Positions 47,138-56,067 of a DNA stretch of 64,000 bases are shown here, piece after piece. Made by a program: the position numbers and the translations under genes. The stretch is from Isoetes taiwanensis (Eukaryota > Streptophyta > Lycopodiopsida > Isoetales > Isoetaceae): positions 14,609,428 through 14,673,427 of the forward strand of contig JAJEKV010000002.1 in NCBI GenBank assembly GCA_021234155.1. Direction: 5' to 3'. Within the stretch, counting starts at the first letter, position 1. Each line of letters opens with the position of its first letter. Under the pieces are notes generated by a model. That model did no database searches. It was not told the DNA's origin and was given only the letters and a program-made list of their open reading frames with translations.

Positions 47138-47153
47138 CCGCTTGGGCTTTCTT
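47138..47153. repeat. Target-site duplication of LINE, right
   Basis: This second copy of ccgcttgggctttctt marks the 5' end of the LINE and the resumption of the D pol sequence. Confidence 0.9.
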
Positions 47154-49801
47154 GAGCCAATGGTCTGTCCAATTTTTCACTTTTTCTGCCTTTGTCAAGT
47201 CTGTTAGTGGGGCTGCTATCTTTGCGAAGTTAGGCCAAGGAAACTTCTGACTTCGTGGACGTTCTTTGATGCCGGCCATTGAATTACTGCTTTGATCTTC
47301 GCGAGATCCGTCGAGATTCCTTCTGCTGAAATCACATGACCGAGGTATTCCACCTTCTTCGTTGCGAAGTGGCACTTTGACAACTTGGCATACAACTGAT
47401 GCCTTTTTAACTTCTCGAGCACCTTTCTTACGTGTTGTGCATGTTCCTCAATGGATCTGCTATACACTAGAATATCGTCGAAGAACACCATGACAAAGGT
47501 GTCCAAGAATTCTCTGAAGATGTCGTTCATGAGTCTCATGAACGTTGCTGGGGCATTTGAGAGCTCAAATGGCATTACCGTGAACTCGTAATGCCCATAC
47601 CTCGTCGTCCTGAAAGCCGTTTTGTGGATGTCTTCTTCCTTCATCCTGATCTGGTGATAGCCTGACCTTAGGTCGATCTTGGAGAAGACCTTTGCTCCTT
47701 GGAGTTGATCCATCAAGTCGTCCGATCTGGGGAGTGCGTACTTGTTCTTGATGGTGTGCTTGTTCAATTGTCTGTAGTCTATGCACATCCTCAAGCTGCC
47801 ATCCTTCTTCTTGACAAAGAGGATGGGTGCCCCAAACGGTGGGACGCTAGGTCTGATGAAGCCTAGGTCGAGCAATTCTTGCAACTGCTTCTTTAGCTCC
47901 GTCAGTTCCTGTGTCGTCATTCTATACGGAGCCTTGCTCGTCGGCTTGGTCCCTGGTTCGAGTGCTATCTCACACTCGACTCCCCTGTAAGGAGGAAGCT
48001 GCTCGATCTCATCTGGGAAGAGATCGTGGAACTCCGTGATCAAGTTGGCTATTTGCTTGGGCAACTTGCTGAGCACTTTGTCTTCCTTGCTTTCCCCCGA
48101 CTCGGGTTCTTCAATCTCAAGTTTGAAGATGTATGCTACCTGCTCGCTCTTGATAGACTTGAGCAGCTTCTTAACAGACATACACTGCATGCTGGGGACA
48201 ACTTCTTTACCTGTGATCTCAATAACTTTACCGTCGGGCGTTGTGAGGGTCACCTTCCGCTTTCCACAGTCAATGATGGCCCCTGCTGGTCCAAGATACT
48301 CCATGCCTATTATCAAGTCGTACTTGCCGATGCCCATTACTTCTGCTCCCATCGGGATGTTAATTCCCGGCAAGTCAATGTCGAAGTTGATTCTCTTTCC
48401 CGCCATTTGTCTTATTGCTCCACTTGCCAAGATTACTGGCCTTGGCTTGGACTTTAAGGGTTTCAGCTTCAACATGTCAACCATCCTTGGGGAAGCAAAG
48501 TTGTGGCTACTTCCCGAGTCTATTAGGACTATGAAGGACTTGGTTTTGGCCTTCCCTATTGTGGAAATTACTCTATACTGATTCTCTGCCTGTTCTGTTT
48601 CTATAGCAGCAAGGATGTGGCATTCACCCTCAATATAGTCGCGCGGTGCCTCGCCATCGTCGTCGGACGGAGTGTCCCATCCACCCAACTCCGCTAGCGC
48701 TGAGCTCATAACAAAGGGGCAGTTCGCCGTTCTGTGGCCCGGCTGGAAACATCTGAAACAGAGCTGCTTCTCCATGCATTCCTGTCTCTTTTCCTTTGGC
48801 ATTGCCTGTAAGAAGGATCTCACTGCTTTTGAATAGTTGGATCCTTCCTGCTTGTCCTTGAAGGACACCTGCTTTCTTTCCTGATGTCTCCCCTGGTTGC
48901 CATTGTATGGGGACTTTGCTGGACTTGGGCTGGCTGCCCTAGGACTGTAGCTCCCTGATGCTTTGCCTCTATCCTGGTAGTAAGGCTGTTTCTGTGCACT
49001 GTTTTGAGGCCCCGATCCTTGCAAACTAATTGCTTTGGATTCTGCCTCGGATACTGACTTGGGGTCTATTGCCCTTACGAGTTTCCGGATCTCCTCGTTC
49101 AGCCCCTCGATGTAGCTTTCCACTGCATGCTTTTCACTCAACTTCGGCACATACAGCCTTAGTCTCATGAACTCTTCAGTGTACTTCTGCACCGTCATGT
49201 ACCCTTGCTGCAATCTGTAAAACTGCCGCATCATGTTTGACTTGTGTTCCTGAGGAACATAGTGGTGCTTGAAGGCTTTCAAGAACTTCTTAAATCTGCA
49301 CCCATCTCTGCTCAAGCCATGGGCCTTGGCATAGCCCTTCCACCAGATGCATGCTGCTCCCTTCAAGTTGGCTGTTGCCACCCTGCCTTTGTCTTTGTCC
49401 TTCATGCCATAGGCGTTACTGTACTCGCTTATTTCGTTGAGCCATGCTTCTGCCTCTAGGCCTGATCTGTTCTCGCCCGAGAACTGTTCAAGTTTCCGGG
49501 CCTTCCATACGTTGCCCAGTGTCGAGTCTACCTTCTTCTGGTAATCCAGGGCCTTAGCATCCTTCTGTCGGCCGTCTCTGGTGTCCGGCACTTGCTCTGC
49601 CTCTTTCTCGGATTCCGAGTCCGAGGCTGAGCTTGAGTCGGAGGTTTCTGTGCTGGGGGACCTCCTTCTCTTACTCCTCTTCTTGTCTTTTCCCGACTTT
49701 CGGGGTGTTGTTTGCGGACCCGATGATGCCTGTGCCGCCAGTAGGGCCTTTATCTGGTCCAGTTCTGTTCGCATCTGCGACATCTCCTCCTCTGGGGTCA
49801 T
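47154..49801 (-). pseudogene. gag-pol of element D, 5' segment: gag, protease, RT
   Basis: One continuous frame from 49801 ([18 protein letters not shown]) runs 861 codons. Capsid-type gag is at residues ~95-255 ([37 protein letters not shown]), a CCHC knuckle [14 protein letters not shown] near 345, the protease site [15 protein letters not shown] near 420, and RT with [20 protein letters not shown] and FFDDILVY near 770. Gag and pol are fused without a frame change. At about 47230 the normally conserved SFLGL...YYRRF segment is missing and the frame shifts; the following frame reads [18 protein letters not shown] deletion of about nine codons plus one base explains this. Confidence 0.92.
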
Positions 49802-50085
49802 GGGACCATATGCTTCGAACAGGTTCCTTGGGATGCGTTATCTGTCTGGGGTCCCTTCATCTCTGTCGGGCCTCCTGTTTTGCTCGATCGTTCTATGTTC
49901 CCTATCTGCATACACAGTTGGTCATCACTTTATGGTTAGCTTTACTCACTTTATTGTACTCATGTATTTGCCGTTTTATTTATGGAATCAAATACACTCA
50001 ACAAAGTTTCTAAATATTAGCACAAAATGTTTTTTTTATTATATAATAATTTCAAGTACAGATCCTCCGGGATCAAGATTCTTAA
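49802..50085 (-). other. Spacer between ORF2 and gag-pol of element D
   Basis: It is AT-rich on its upstream side (tattatataataa near 50040). On the minus strand tgtgtatgcag at about 49903-49913 would make a fair splice acceptor before gag, but no donor can be assigned. No palindrome or TATA of the kind found before the other two ORFs is seen. Confidence 0.35.
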
Positions 50086-51599
50086 TTATTCTTGATAACG
50101 CCGGTAGGATGGGTTATCCTCTAAAAATTTCTTGACTTGGGCCGTTCCTACTGAGCGTCCCAAGTTTCTGAGGACATTGGTTGACGTCCCGCCTTGCAAG
50201 GCTGTCACCAAATCCTCTACTCTGCGGTCAGAAGTGTAGGCCACTGTTACTGCCAATCTTCCCTGCCGTCGGTAGGGCACGGCAAAGTCGAAGATGTCCA
50301 ATGCCATGGCTCTCTTCACTAAGACAGCATAGTCGACATTTGAAGCTATTCGAGCATGCATGCCAAAGCCAGAGAGTGCTATAAGCATAAACACTTCTTC
50401 TTCGCCACGGGGGCTGAATTTGCGGTGTATCACCGCTATTCTCCCGTCCATCAGCAGGGGCAGGTAATATCTCAGCGACCTGTCGTTGTGTGTCGCTGAT
50501 GATTCACCGCTTGCTTGGCCTCCAGCTCGATGCCATCCCGCGTAGTCATCGACTTCTACCTCTGTGATTTCTCGGTAGTCTCTGATTGTCGATGTCACCC
50601 GCCTGATGTCGATTCCTGCCTCTCTTGCACGAGGCGGTGTCGACGAGCTCGGCATCAATATGCTTGTGGTCTTGCCTCTGATCCCCATCCGCTCCTGAAT
50701 GGCGAGGAATTCTTCTTCAGATGGCAATTCTCTGGTCTCCATGATCTGCCTTATGCTGCTGTAGGCCTGGATATCTGGAGTCGACTCACCTGCATAGGTA
50801 TCGGCTTCTCTTACTTGAAGTGGGAAGTCTGAGACTCCCCGGACGATGAAGTCGTCTAAGTCCAGTTGCTGTCGTAGTTGGTGCAGCAACTCATCTATCC
50901 TGAACTCCCCGGGAGGTTCTGGATATCACTGAGGAGCAGGTACTCCTCACCGTTGATGATGATGTTGGCTAGGCTGGTAATGCCTAGCCCTAGCAGGGGA
51001 GCGATTCTAGGTGTCTGCCGGCTCCGCTTGAAGTCGCGTAGTTCCTCTTCGGCTTGCCGCCGTTCCTCCTCCGGGTCGAGCTCCATGTACTCCTCCTCTT
51101 CCGATTCTTCTTCTCCTCCTCTTCCTTCCTGCTCTCGCTGGTTTTGCAAAAGCATCTGGTGTGCCGCTGAGGAAGCGATGGGGTCCACCTCCATGGGGGG
51201 GATAGAGGTTTCCCCCAAGGGGTTTTTAGCACGGTGGGTGAGGAAAATAGCCAAGGCAGTGGTGTAGGAGAAGTACTTGGTCCCGTTGACAGTCAGGACC
51301 ATGGGCTCGGGCATTCTCTGGGCCTTGTTGGTTAGATACTTGGCGATGTTCGGAACATCGCCCAAGGCCGCTTGAAGGGATGGCCGGGGAACAAAATATC
51401 CCACACAGGGGGGAAGCTGTACTAGGGACTGTTCTACCCTAGCTGAAAACTCGGCTAGTACTCGCCTATACGTGGGTGTTGCATTCAGGGTGGCTTGGAC
51501 GTCTATCTCTTGCTGGAAGAGTTGGAAGATGGTATTGACGTCAGCTTCAGCTGCGTGTGCACTGGCGTTGTACCATCTTCTGAAGTCACTAGTTGCCAT
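50086..51599 (-). CDS. ORF2 of element D, unknown (one frameshift)
   Basis: The start codon at 51599 (MATSDFRRWYNASAHAAEAD) lies 113 bp after a TATA box. The first frame ends at 50895 after 234 codons; the rest continues one frame back from the run CCCGGGG (plus-strand 50907-50913), with EFRIDELLHQLRQQ. A missing G or -1 frameshifting on a CCCGGGG-type slippery heptamer would join them to about 504 codons. It contains a Glu-rich segment (EEESEEEEYMELD) around residue 165 and an ordered C-terminal part (RSLRYYLPLLMDGRIAVIHR, VFMLIALSGFGMHARIASN). I recognise no domain. A degraded homologue is kept in C' (6898-8450), so the gene belongs to the lineage. Confidence 0.75.
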
Positions 51600-51711
51600 T
51601 GCTCTAGGGGAGATGTGGATAACAAACGGATGCAGGAGCGCCTATGGGAACTGGGAAATCGCCTCAAAAGTCACGAGCAATCTTGTAGGTTGTCAAGTGG
51701 GAAATGAGGTC

Positions 51712-51722
51712 CTATTTATAGA
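51712..51722 (-). promoter_or_regulatory. TATA box of ORF2, element D
   Basis: On the minus strand: tgcccatatctataaatagg, then cctcatttcccac. The motif is shared with the promoter at 53574-53585 and with C' (6835-6845). Confidence 0.75.
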
Positions 51723-51911
51723 TATGGGCAAAACGCTAATTTTTGGGTGACTTCGAAACCTATGGGAGTTGGGCAATTGTGACCTATTTGGGGGTCTAAA
51801 TGAGGATTTGAAGACTACTTTTGGTGTTTGAGCATGCTAAGATTAGCTAATGAACCTATTGCAACAAACTGGAGGTCATTTGAATATGCCATGGTGAGAA
51901 AATGCTGAGAG

Positions 51912-51978
51912 GTCTCACACGTTACGCCCAGACCAATAATGAAAAGTTCATTTTTGCTCCTGGCGCGACGTGTGAGAC
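51912..51978. promoter_or_regulatory. 67-bp palindrome 1
   Basis: The arms gtctcacacgttacgcccag and ctggcgcgacgtgtgagac pair with few mismatches; the interior holds aatgaa/ttcatt. It is about 190 bp upstream of the ORF2 TATA box. Confidence 0.85.
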
Positions 51979-52110
51979 ATTGGCTCAAATTGGGCTAAAC
52001 TTGTCTAATTTAGGTGATGTAAGGGTGTAATTCTACCAGACTCATCGAATTAGGCAGAATTGACCCCTTATTTGGTCAATTTGGAGCAGTTTTGGGCGCT
52101 TTTGGGCATG

Positions 52111-52177
52111 GTCTCACACGTTGTGCCCAGGCCAAAAATGGAAAATCCATTTTGAGTCCTGGCGCGACGTGTGAGAC
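52111..52177. promoter_or_regulatory. 67-bp palindrome 2
   Basis: The arms are gtctcacacgttgtgcccag and ctggcgcgacgtgtgagac, with a strong inner stem aaaatgga/tccatttt. It starts 199 bp from palindrome 1 and lies about 145 bp downstream of the end of the H3-like ORF. Confidence 0.85.
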
Positions 52178-52320
52178 ATCTCTCCTTTTTTATCCAAAAG
52201 TCATTTCTAACTAAAACAATAGCCAGGAATCACTATCTTGACTCAATTAAGCAAGAAATATACATCATTCTATCACCAAAAACTTTTTATATTTAACAAA
52301 AATTTATGTACAAAAAGTGT

Positions 52321-53472
52321 CTAAGATCTTTCTCCCTTGATGAAGCTAGCAAGATGCAAATCTTGCTTCATTTAGGGTGACTCTCTTTGCATAGACGGTG
52401 CAAGCCGTTGCATCTTCGAAATGTTGTACCAACTTCTGTTCTGTTGCTTCTTGTAGGGCCAGCAACATCTCGTCCGTCACCCGCATCTCTGTGTTGTACT
52501 CTTGGATTACTTCACGTACCAAGCGGGCGAACGGTGCTCGTGGAATCAAGAAGCCGAAGCTTCTCTGAAAATGCCTGATTTCTTTCAGGGCTTTCCTTTC
52601 ACTGGCCTCCTTAGTGGCCCTCCTCTTGGCTGGCTTCCTTGGAGGCTTGGGCTTCTCTGGGGGTGGCTTCAGTGTATTCTTGGGAGGTACTCCACCTTCC
52701 ACGAAGCGTACCCTGTTCGCTTGGTAGTATTTATTGTATGTCTCCCACTTAGCCAAGTACTTGTTGTAATCCCCTTCTTCTGATAGACTTTATGGGGGTC
52801 TATCACATAAGATTCCCGCTCGGTTCGGGGAGCCTTCTTCTTGTCTAAGGTCGGGTAGGGAGGGGGTTTGGGTGGCTGCTCTACGTCAGGTACTGCTGGC
52901 TCGTCCTCGGGATTTCTTGAGGGCCCCGCATCCTTGTCATTCGGGTTGTAATCATCGTCTTCAGAATCATCCGAGGAGGATGGGGGCTTGTCTGCATCTG
53001 GCTCTTGAATGACGACCTTTGTGCGTGGGGTCGCCTTCGTTTTCCTGGGGGTCGGTGCCACGCCTTTCCCTTTGAGCTTCTTCTGGAACTCTTTGATCCA
53101 TGCCGCCAATTCTACTTCTTCTTCTGGGTTGAGGGTCGGCTCTCTCTGCTGGTCCTGCTCATCAGTCCGATCTTGGTCTTCTTTCTTCTTCCTTTCCTCC
53201 TCCTCTACTTCATCAAGAATCTTCTGCATCACATCTGGCTCCTCGTTATCGATGACCTCCGTACCGGCGTTGGAGTGCGCGTCCTCCTCTACTTCTGTCT
53301 CATCCCCTTCTTGGTTGTTGTTGTTGCTAGGGTGCTCTTCGGACTTTGTTGCCTCGCTGGCTGAAGATTGACCTCCTTCTTTAAAGAGGCGCTCACGAAG
53401 CATCTCGTGGATTAGGGCGCTGGGGGTTTCGCCTGGGCGGGGCTTCCTGGCAGTTTGTTTCGTTCGGGCCAT
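52321..53472 (-). CDS. Histone H3-like protein with H3 tail, acidic linker and H3 fold (two small frameshifts)
   Basis: The ATG at 53472 has good context (gccATGG) and follows a TATA box by about 100 bp. Residues 1-10 are MARTKQTARK, the canonical H3 tail through K9; Ser10 is replaced by Pro. A linker of about 270 residues follows, very acidic (EVEEEERKKKEDQD, SSSDDSEDDDYNP), then a basic Pro-rich stretch (PEKPKPPRKPAKRRATK). From about residue 290 comes the H3 fold: KEIRHFQRSFGFLIP (alpha-N/alpha-1), FARLVREVIQEYNTEMR, LLALQEATEQKLVQHFEDA (alpha-2), CTVYAKRVTL, and in the next frame MKQDLHLASFIKGERS to the stop at 52321 (alpha-3). The loop-1 length equals that of H3, not the longer loop usual in CENH3. 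Frames change at a G4 run (52771-52774) and an A3 run (52371-52373); the shifts compensate and the total is 384 codons. Inferred role: nucleosomal or chromatin-targeting H3 variant of the element. Confidence 0.9.
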
Positions 53473-53573
53473 GGCTGACGGATCTTCGATCTGATGTCGG
53501 GCGCCAAAGATCGCCTTGACAGGTGAGAGTGCCTTTCTAAGGAGGAACGTGGAAAATGAGGGGTGTTCTACAT

Positions 53574-53585
53574 CTATTTATAGAT
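53574..53585 (-). promoter_or_regulatory. TATA box of the H3-like ORF, element D
   Basis: On the minus strand tgcccatctataaatagatg, followed by cctcattttccac. It is paralogous to the ORF2 promoter, showing that the promoter was duplicated within the element. Confidence 0.75.
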
Positions 53586-53681
53586 GGGCAATTTTAGGTC
53601 AAATTTGAAACTACTCTTTTGGGTCAATTAACACACTTATTATCTTACTACATGACTAAATTTAGACAATCTAACCTCATG

Positions 53682-53748
53682 GTCTCACACGTTGCGCCCA
53701 GATCAATAATGAAAAGTTCATTTTTGCTCCTGGCGCGACGTGTGAGAC
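53682..53748. promoter_or_regulatory. 67-bp palindrome 3
   Basis: The arms gtctcacacgttgcgcccag and ctggcgcgacgtgtgagac are extended outward by catg/catg. It lies about 100 bp upstream of the H3-like ORF's TATA box. Its interior is almost the same as in palindrome 1. Confidence 0.85.
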
Positions 53749-53896
53749 ATGGTGAAATTTTGATGCTAAAATTTATACATCCTAAGCTTGTTTTTAGCAA
53801 GGTAACATGCTAATTTAGCTAATTTTAAGCTTGGAATTCACATTACCATGTTACTTTTAGAAGATTCATCATTTTTCATGAAGTTTTGGGTGCAAT

Positions 53897-53963
53897 GTCT
53901 CACACGTTGCGCCCAGGCTAAAAATGGATTTTCCATTATTGCTCCTGGCGCGACGTGTGAGAC
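53897..53963. promoter_or_regulatory. 67-bp palindrome 4
   Basis: It has the same arms as palindrome 3, with the inner stem aatgga/tccatt. It starts 215 bp from palindrome 3, towards the primer site. Confidence 0.85.
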
Positions 53964-54154
53964 CATTCTGCTTTTGAAGGGTTTGACTCACTCTTTTTAG
54001 TCTTTTTATGCTCTAATTAACTTAACTATTACTAGCTTAGCATTTTCTACAAAAATAAGAAAAAAATTTCCCATTTTTCGAGGCTTGAGGATCCTATCAA
54101 GTTAATACTACTGGGAGCATGGCCAGTGCTTTGCTCTTGGTCTCCAAGAACATA

Positions 54155-54166
54155 GCTCTGATACCA
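54155..54166 (-). other. Primer-binding site of element D
   Basis: On the minus strand TGGTATCAGAGC, one base after the 5' LTR end at 54168. It is the initiator-Met tRNA type. Confidence 0.9.
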
Positions 54167-54167
54167 C

Positions 54168-55665
54168 TGTGACGTCCCCTACTCATATACGATGCCTGCA
54201 CCGTATACAAACAGGAGTTCATCCCCCATACCAGCTCCATACTGATACAGGGCCCTCCACATATCACTGTGACCGTACTGGGTCCCCAGTGGGAAGAGTG
54301 AAGGGTCATTTTACCCCGTCTCCCTCAGGGCCTACCTAGCTGCGGAAGCGTAAACATACACGTCAGTAACATAATCATCATATACCCACCTCGAAGGGTG
54401 GCATATCAACATCTGCATAGACAAAGATCAGCACAACACAAGGGGAGTTCCTACCCAAGGCTCAGACTCCAGGGAATGACTGACAAGCTTGGGTCTCCAG
54501 AGTTCATTGCAGACAGAATCATGACAATGGATTTGGCTGGCATAAGAACATGGCATTGGGTTGTCCACTCCATCCGCCCCTCCTGTGCACACTTTGCAGA
54601 GTAGGTTGAAGAGTGTTGGGACCCGACTGTAGCCCGCCGGATGCATAGCCAAAGGGGCTACTCCTGGGTTGCATCTCCCCAGTTCCGATGGGGCAGATAG
54701 GGATCACTTCCCCCAGAGATCTTCATGCTGACTCAAGGCGACTAGAGGACCACTGCCCTTATTCGACTTAACCCATTGGAAAGTGAACTCCACTCCACGG
54801 GTGTCGAGCCCATGCCTTACCCACACTCAGTGGCAAGCCATTAGACCTAGTCTGCTGGGATCCCCGGTAGGCCTTACACACCAGAGGGATCGATCAAGAG
54901 TCAGAACACGAACCTCCTTCTGAGCCAGTCTGGCCCCTTCACCCACAACCAGGTGTGGTTCTTGTACACAGGCCGAAATCTAGTAATGCACTAAGAGGGA
55001 CTAGCTAGGAGCATCAACTACTAAGCTTTAAGTCTCTACCCCCCTTTCCAATACAATGAGTCCACAGAATACATCCGTCCATCATATCAACATAAGTAAT
55101 AAGAACTAATCTATCTCATAGAGTTAGGTTCTTTAGTTAGAGTCAATCTCAGGATCTGCTTGGCTACTAAGGGTGATTTAATAGGCTAAACCTACTGGTT
55201 CGAAGGCTGGAATAAGGTTTAGGCTATTCAATCGACCAAATACCTGATCCCTGGTTCGCTCCTTTCGATCCGAAGGCGTCCATGTCTCTGTTCTGCTTCG
55301 GGATGCGGTCGGCAGGGTGATCTGACAAGCTGGGGCGCACGGGCAGATCGTGGGAGTTGGAATTGACTCCTTAGGCGCGTGAACTGGGCTCGGAATGTGC
55401 GTGAACGAAAAGGGAAGGATTAGGGTTTGTTTACCTTACATAGGCTCTTAGTTAGGTTTAGGGTTTCCATGACCCTTGGTCTACCTTTAATGGGTTAAAG
55501 GTCTTAAGTGCGCGCATTGTTAAGTGTGCGCACCTTTGCAAGTTGCCCCCTAGGGCGCCCTTGCTTGGGTATACGTCGGCGTACACGTCGATTGGAGCGG
55601 CGTGTACGCGTGACGGTGCAGTACGGTATACGTCTTGAGACCGTATAACATACTGGAACAGCACA
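54168..55665 (-). repeat. 5' LTR of element D
   Basis: It is 1498 bp, nearly identical to 36338-37616 apart from the 219-bp segment present only here. In minus orientation it starts TGTGCTGTTCC and ends GACGTCACA. I find no TATA box in it. The short frames seen in both LTRs (for example 54398-54604 and 36568-36774) are repeat sequence, not genes. Confidence 0.92.
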
Positions 55666-55960
55666 AAGACGGTCCGCTATGGGCCGAATTCCAAGCATAG
55701 TAGAGCTTCTCGGGAGATTTGGCATTGCCAACAGTGCACCAATTTGATGATTCGGAAAGCCTCTTTTCAGTGCTTAGATCGAGAGATTATGCAGGAGTTT
55801 AAGATGAACTATCGAGTCACACCAACGATGGTGCAGTCTTGACAGGAAGCGGCCGAAGCGGAGCGGACTCAACTTTTCGAGGAGGCCAAGACCTGTGCCA
55901 TTCAAGTCAAGAGGATGACCTTATGCTCAAGGACATGAACTTGGCATAGAGGTTTAGAAA
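55666..55960 (+). pseudogene. H3-like ORF of C'', 3' half with the histone fold
   Basis: Directly after element D the plus frame reads SREIWHCQQCTNLMIRKASF, LDREIMQEFKMNYRVTPTMV, then a stop, QEAAEAERTQLFEEAKTCAI and QVKRMTL; a further frame gives MLKDMNLA. These align in order with H3 alpha-N (REIRKYQKSTELLIRK), alpha-1, loop 1, alpha-2 ([21 protein letters not shown]), AKRVTI and MPKDIQLA. It is distinct from the D copy, so the two diverged long ago. One stop (TGA) and one frameshift break it. Confidence 0.75.
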
Positions 55961-56035
55961 AGAAAAAAATTAGGAATCTTTGCATAAAATTTTGCGCTTG
56001 TATGTATATATCTTCCTAGAATTAATGGTAGAATT

Positions 56036-56060
56036 AGAGAGAGAAAGAGAGAAAGAGAGG
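56036..56060. repeat. GA-rich microsatellite
   Basis: A short run of gagagaaagagagaaagag lies just before the A run and palindrome at 56068. Confidence 0.6.
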
Positions 56061-56067
56061 AAAAAAA

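Larger units (their letters stand above)
36338..55665 (-). mobile_element. Element D: chromovirus with histone H3-like ORF, complete with target duplication
   Basis: Both LTRs, the primer site, coding region and polypurine tract are present. The ends are TGTG...CACA, and the 5-bp duplication aagac lies at 36333-36337 and 55666-55670. Removing the inner LINE leaves about 12.6 kb, long for a chromovirus because of two extra ORFs of 383 and 504 codons upstream of gag. Order on the minus strand: 5' LTR, primer site, palindromes 4 and 3, TATA, H3-like ORF, palindromes 2 and 1, TATA, ORF2, gag-pol with chromodomain, polypurine tract, 3' LTR. It is inserted in the H3-like pseudogene of C''. A frameshift in RT, the LINE and a stop in integrase make pol inactive. 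Confidence 0.92.

Noticed and set aside
52321-53472. Centromeric histone (CENH3) instead of H3-like
   Set aside because: The tail is exactly that of H3, loop 1 has the H3 length, and the gene lies inside a bounded retroelement between primer site and gag.
53440-53472. Chance match of the H3 tail
   Set aside because: Ten exact residues at the start codon plus an H3 fold at the other end of the same ORF are not a coincidence.
51912-53963. Palindromes as CRISPR-like or terminator structures
   Set aside because: Only four units, widely spaced, in a plant retroelement; the position before TATA boxes fits regulatory sites better.
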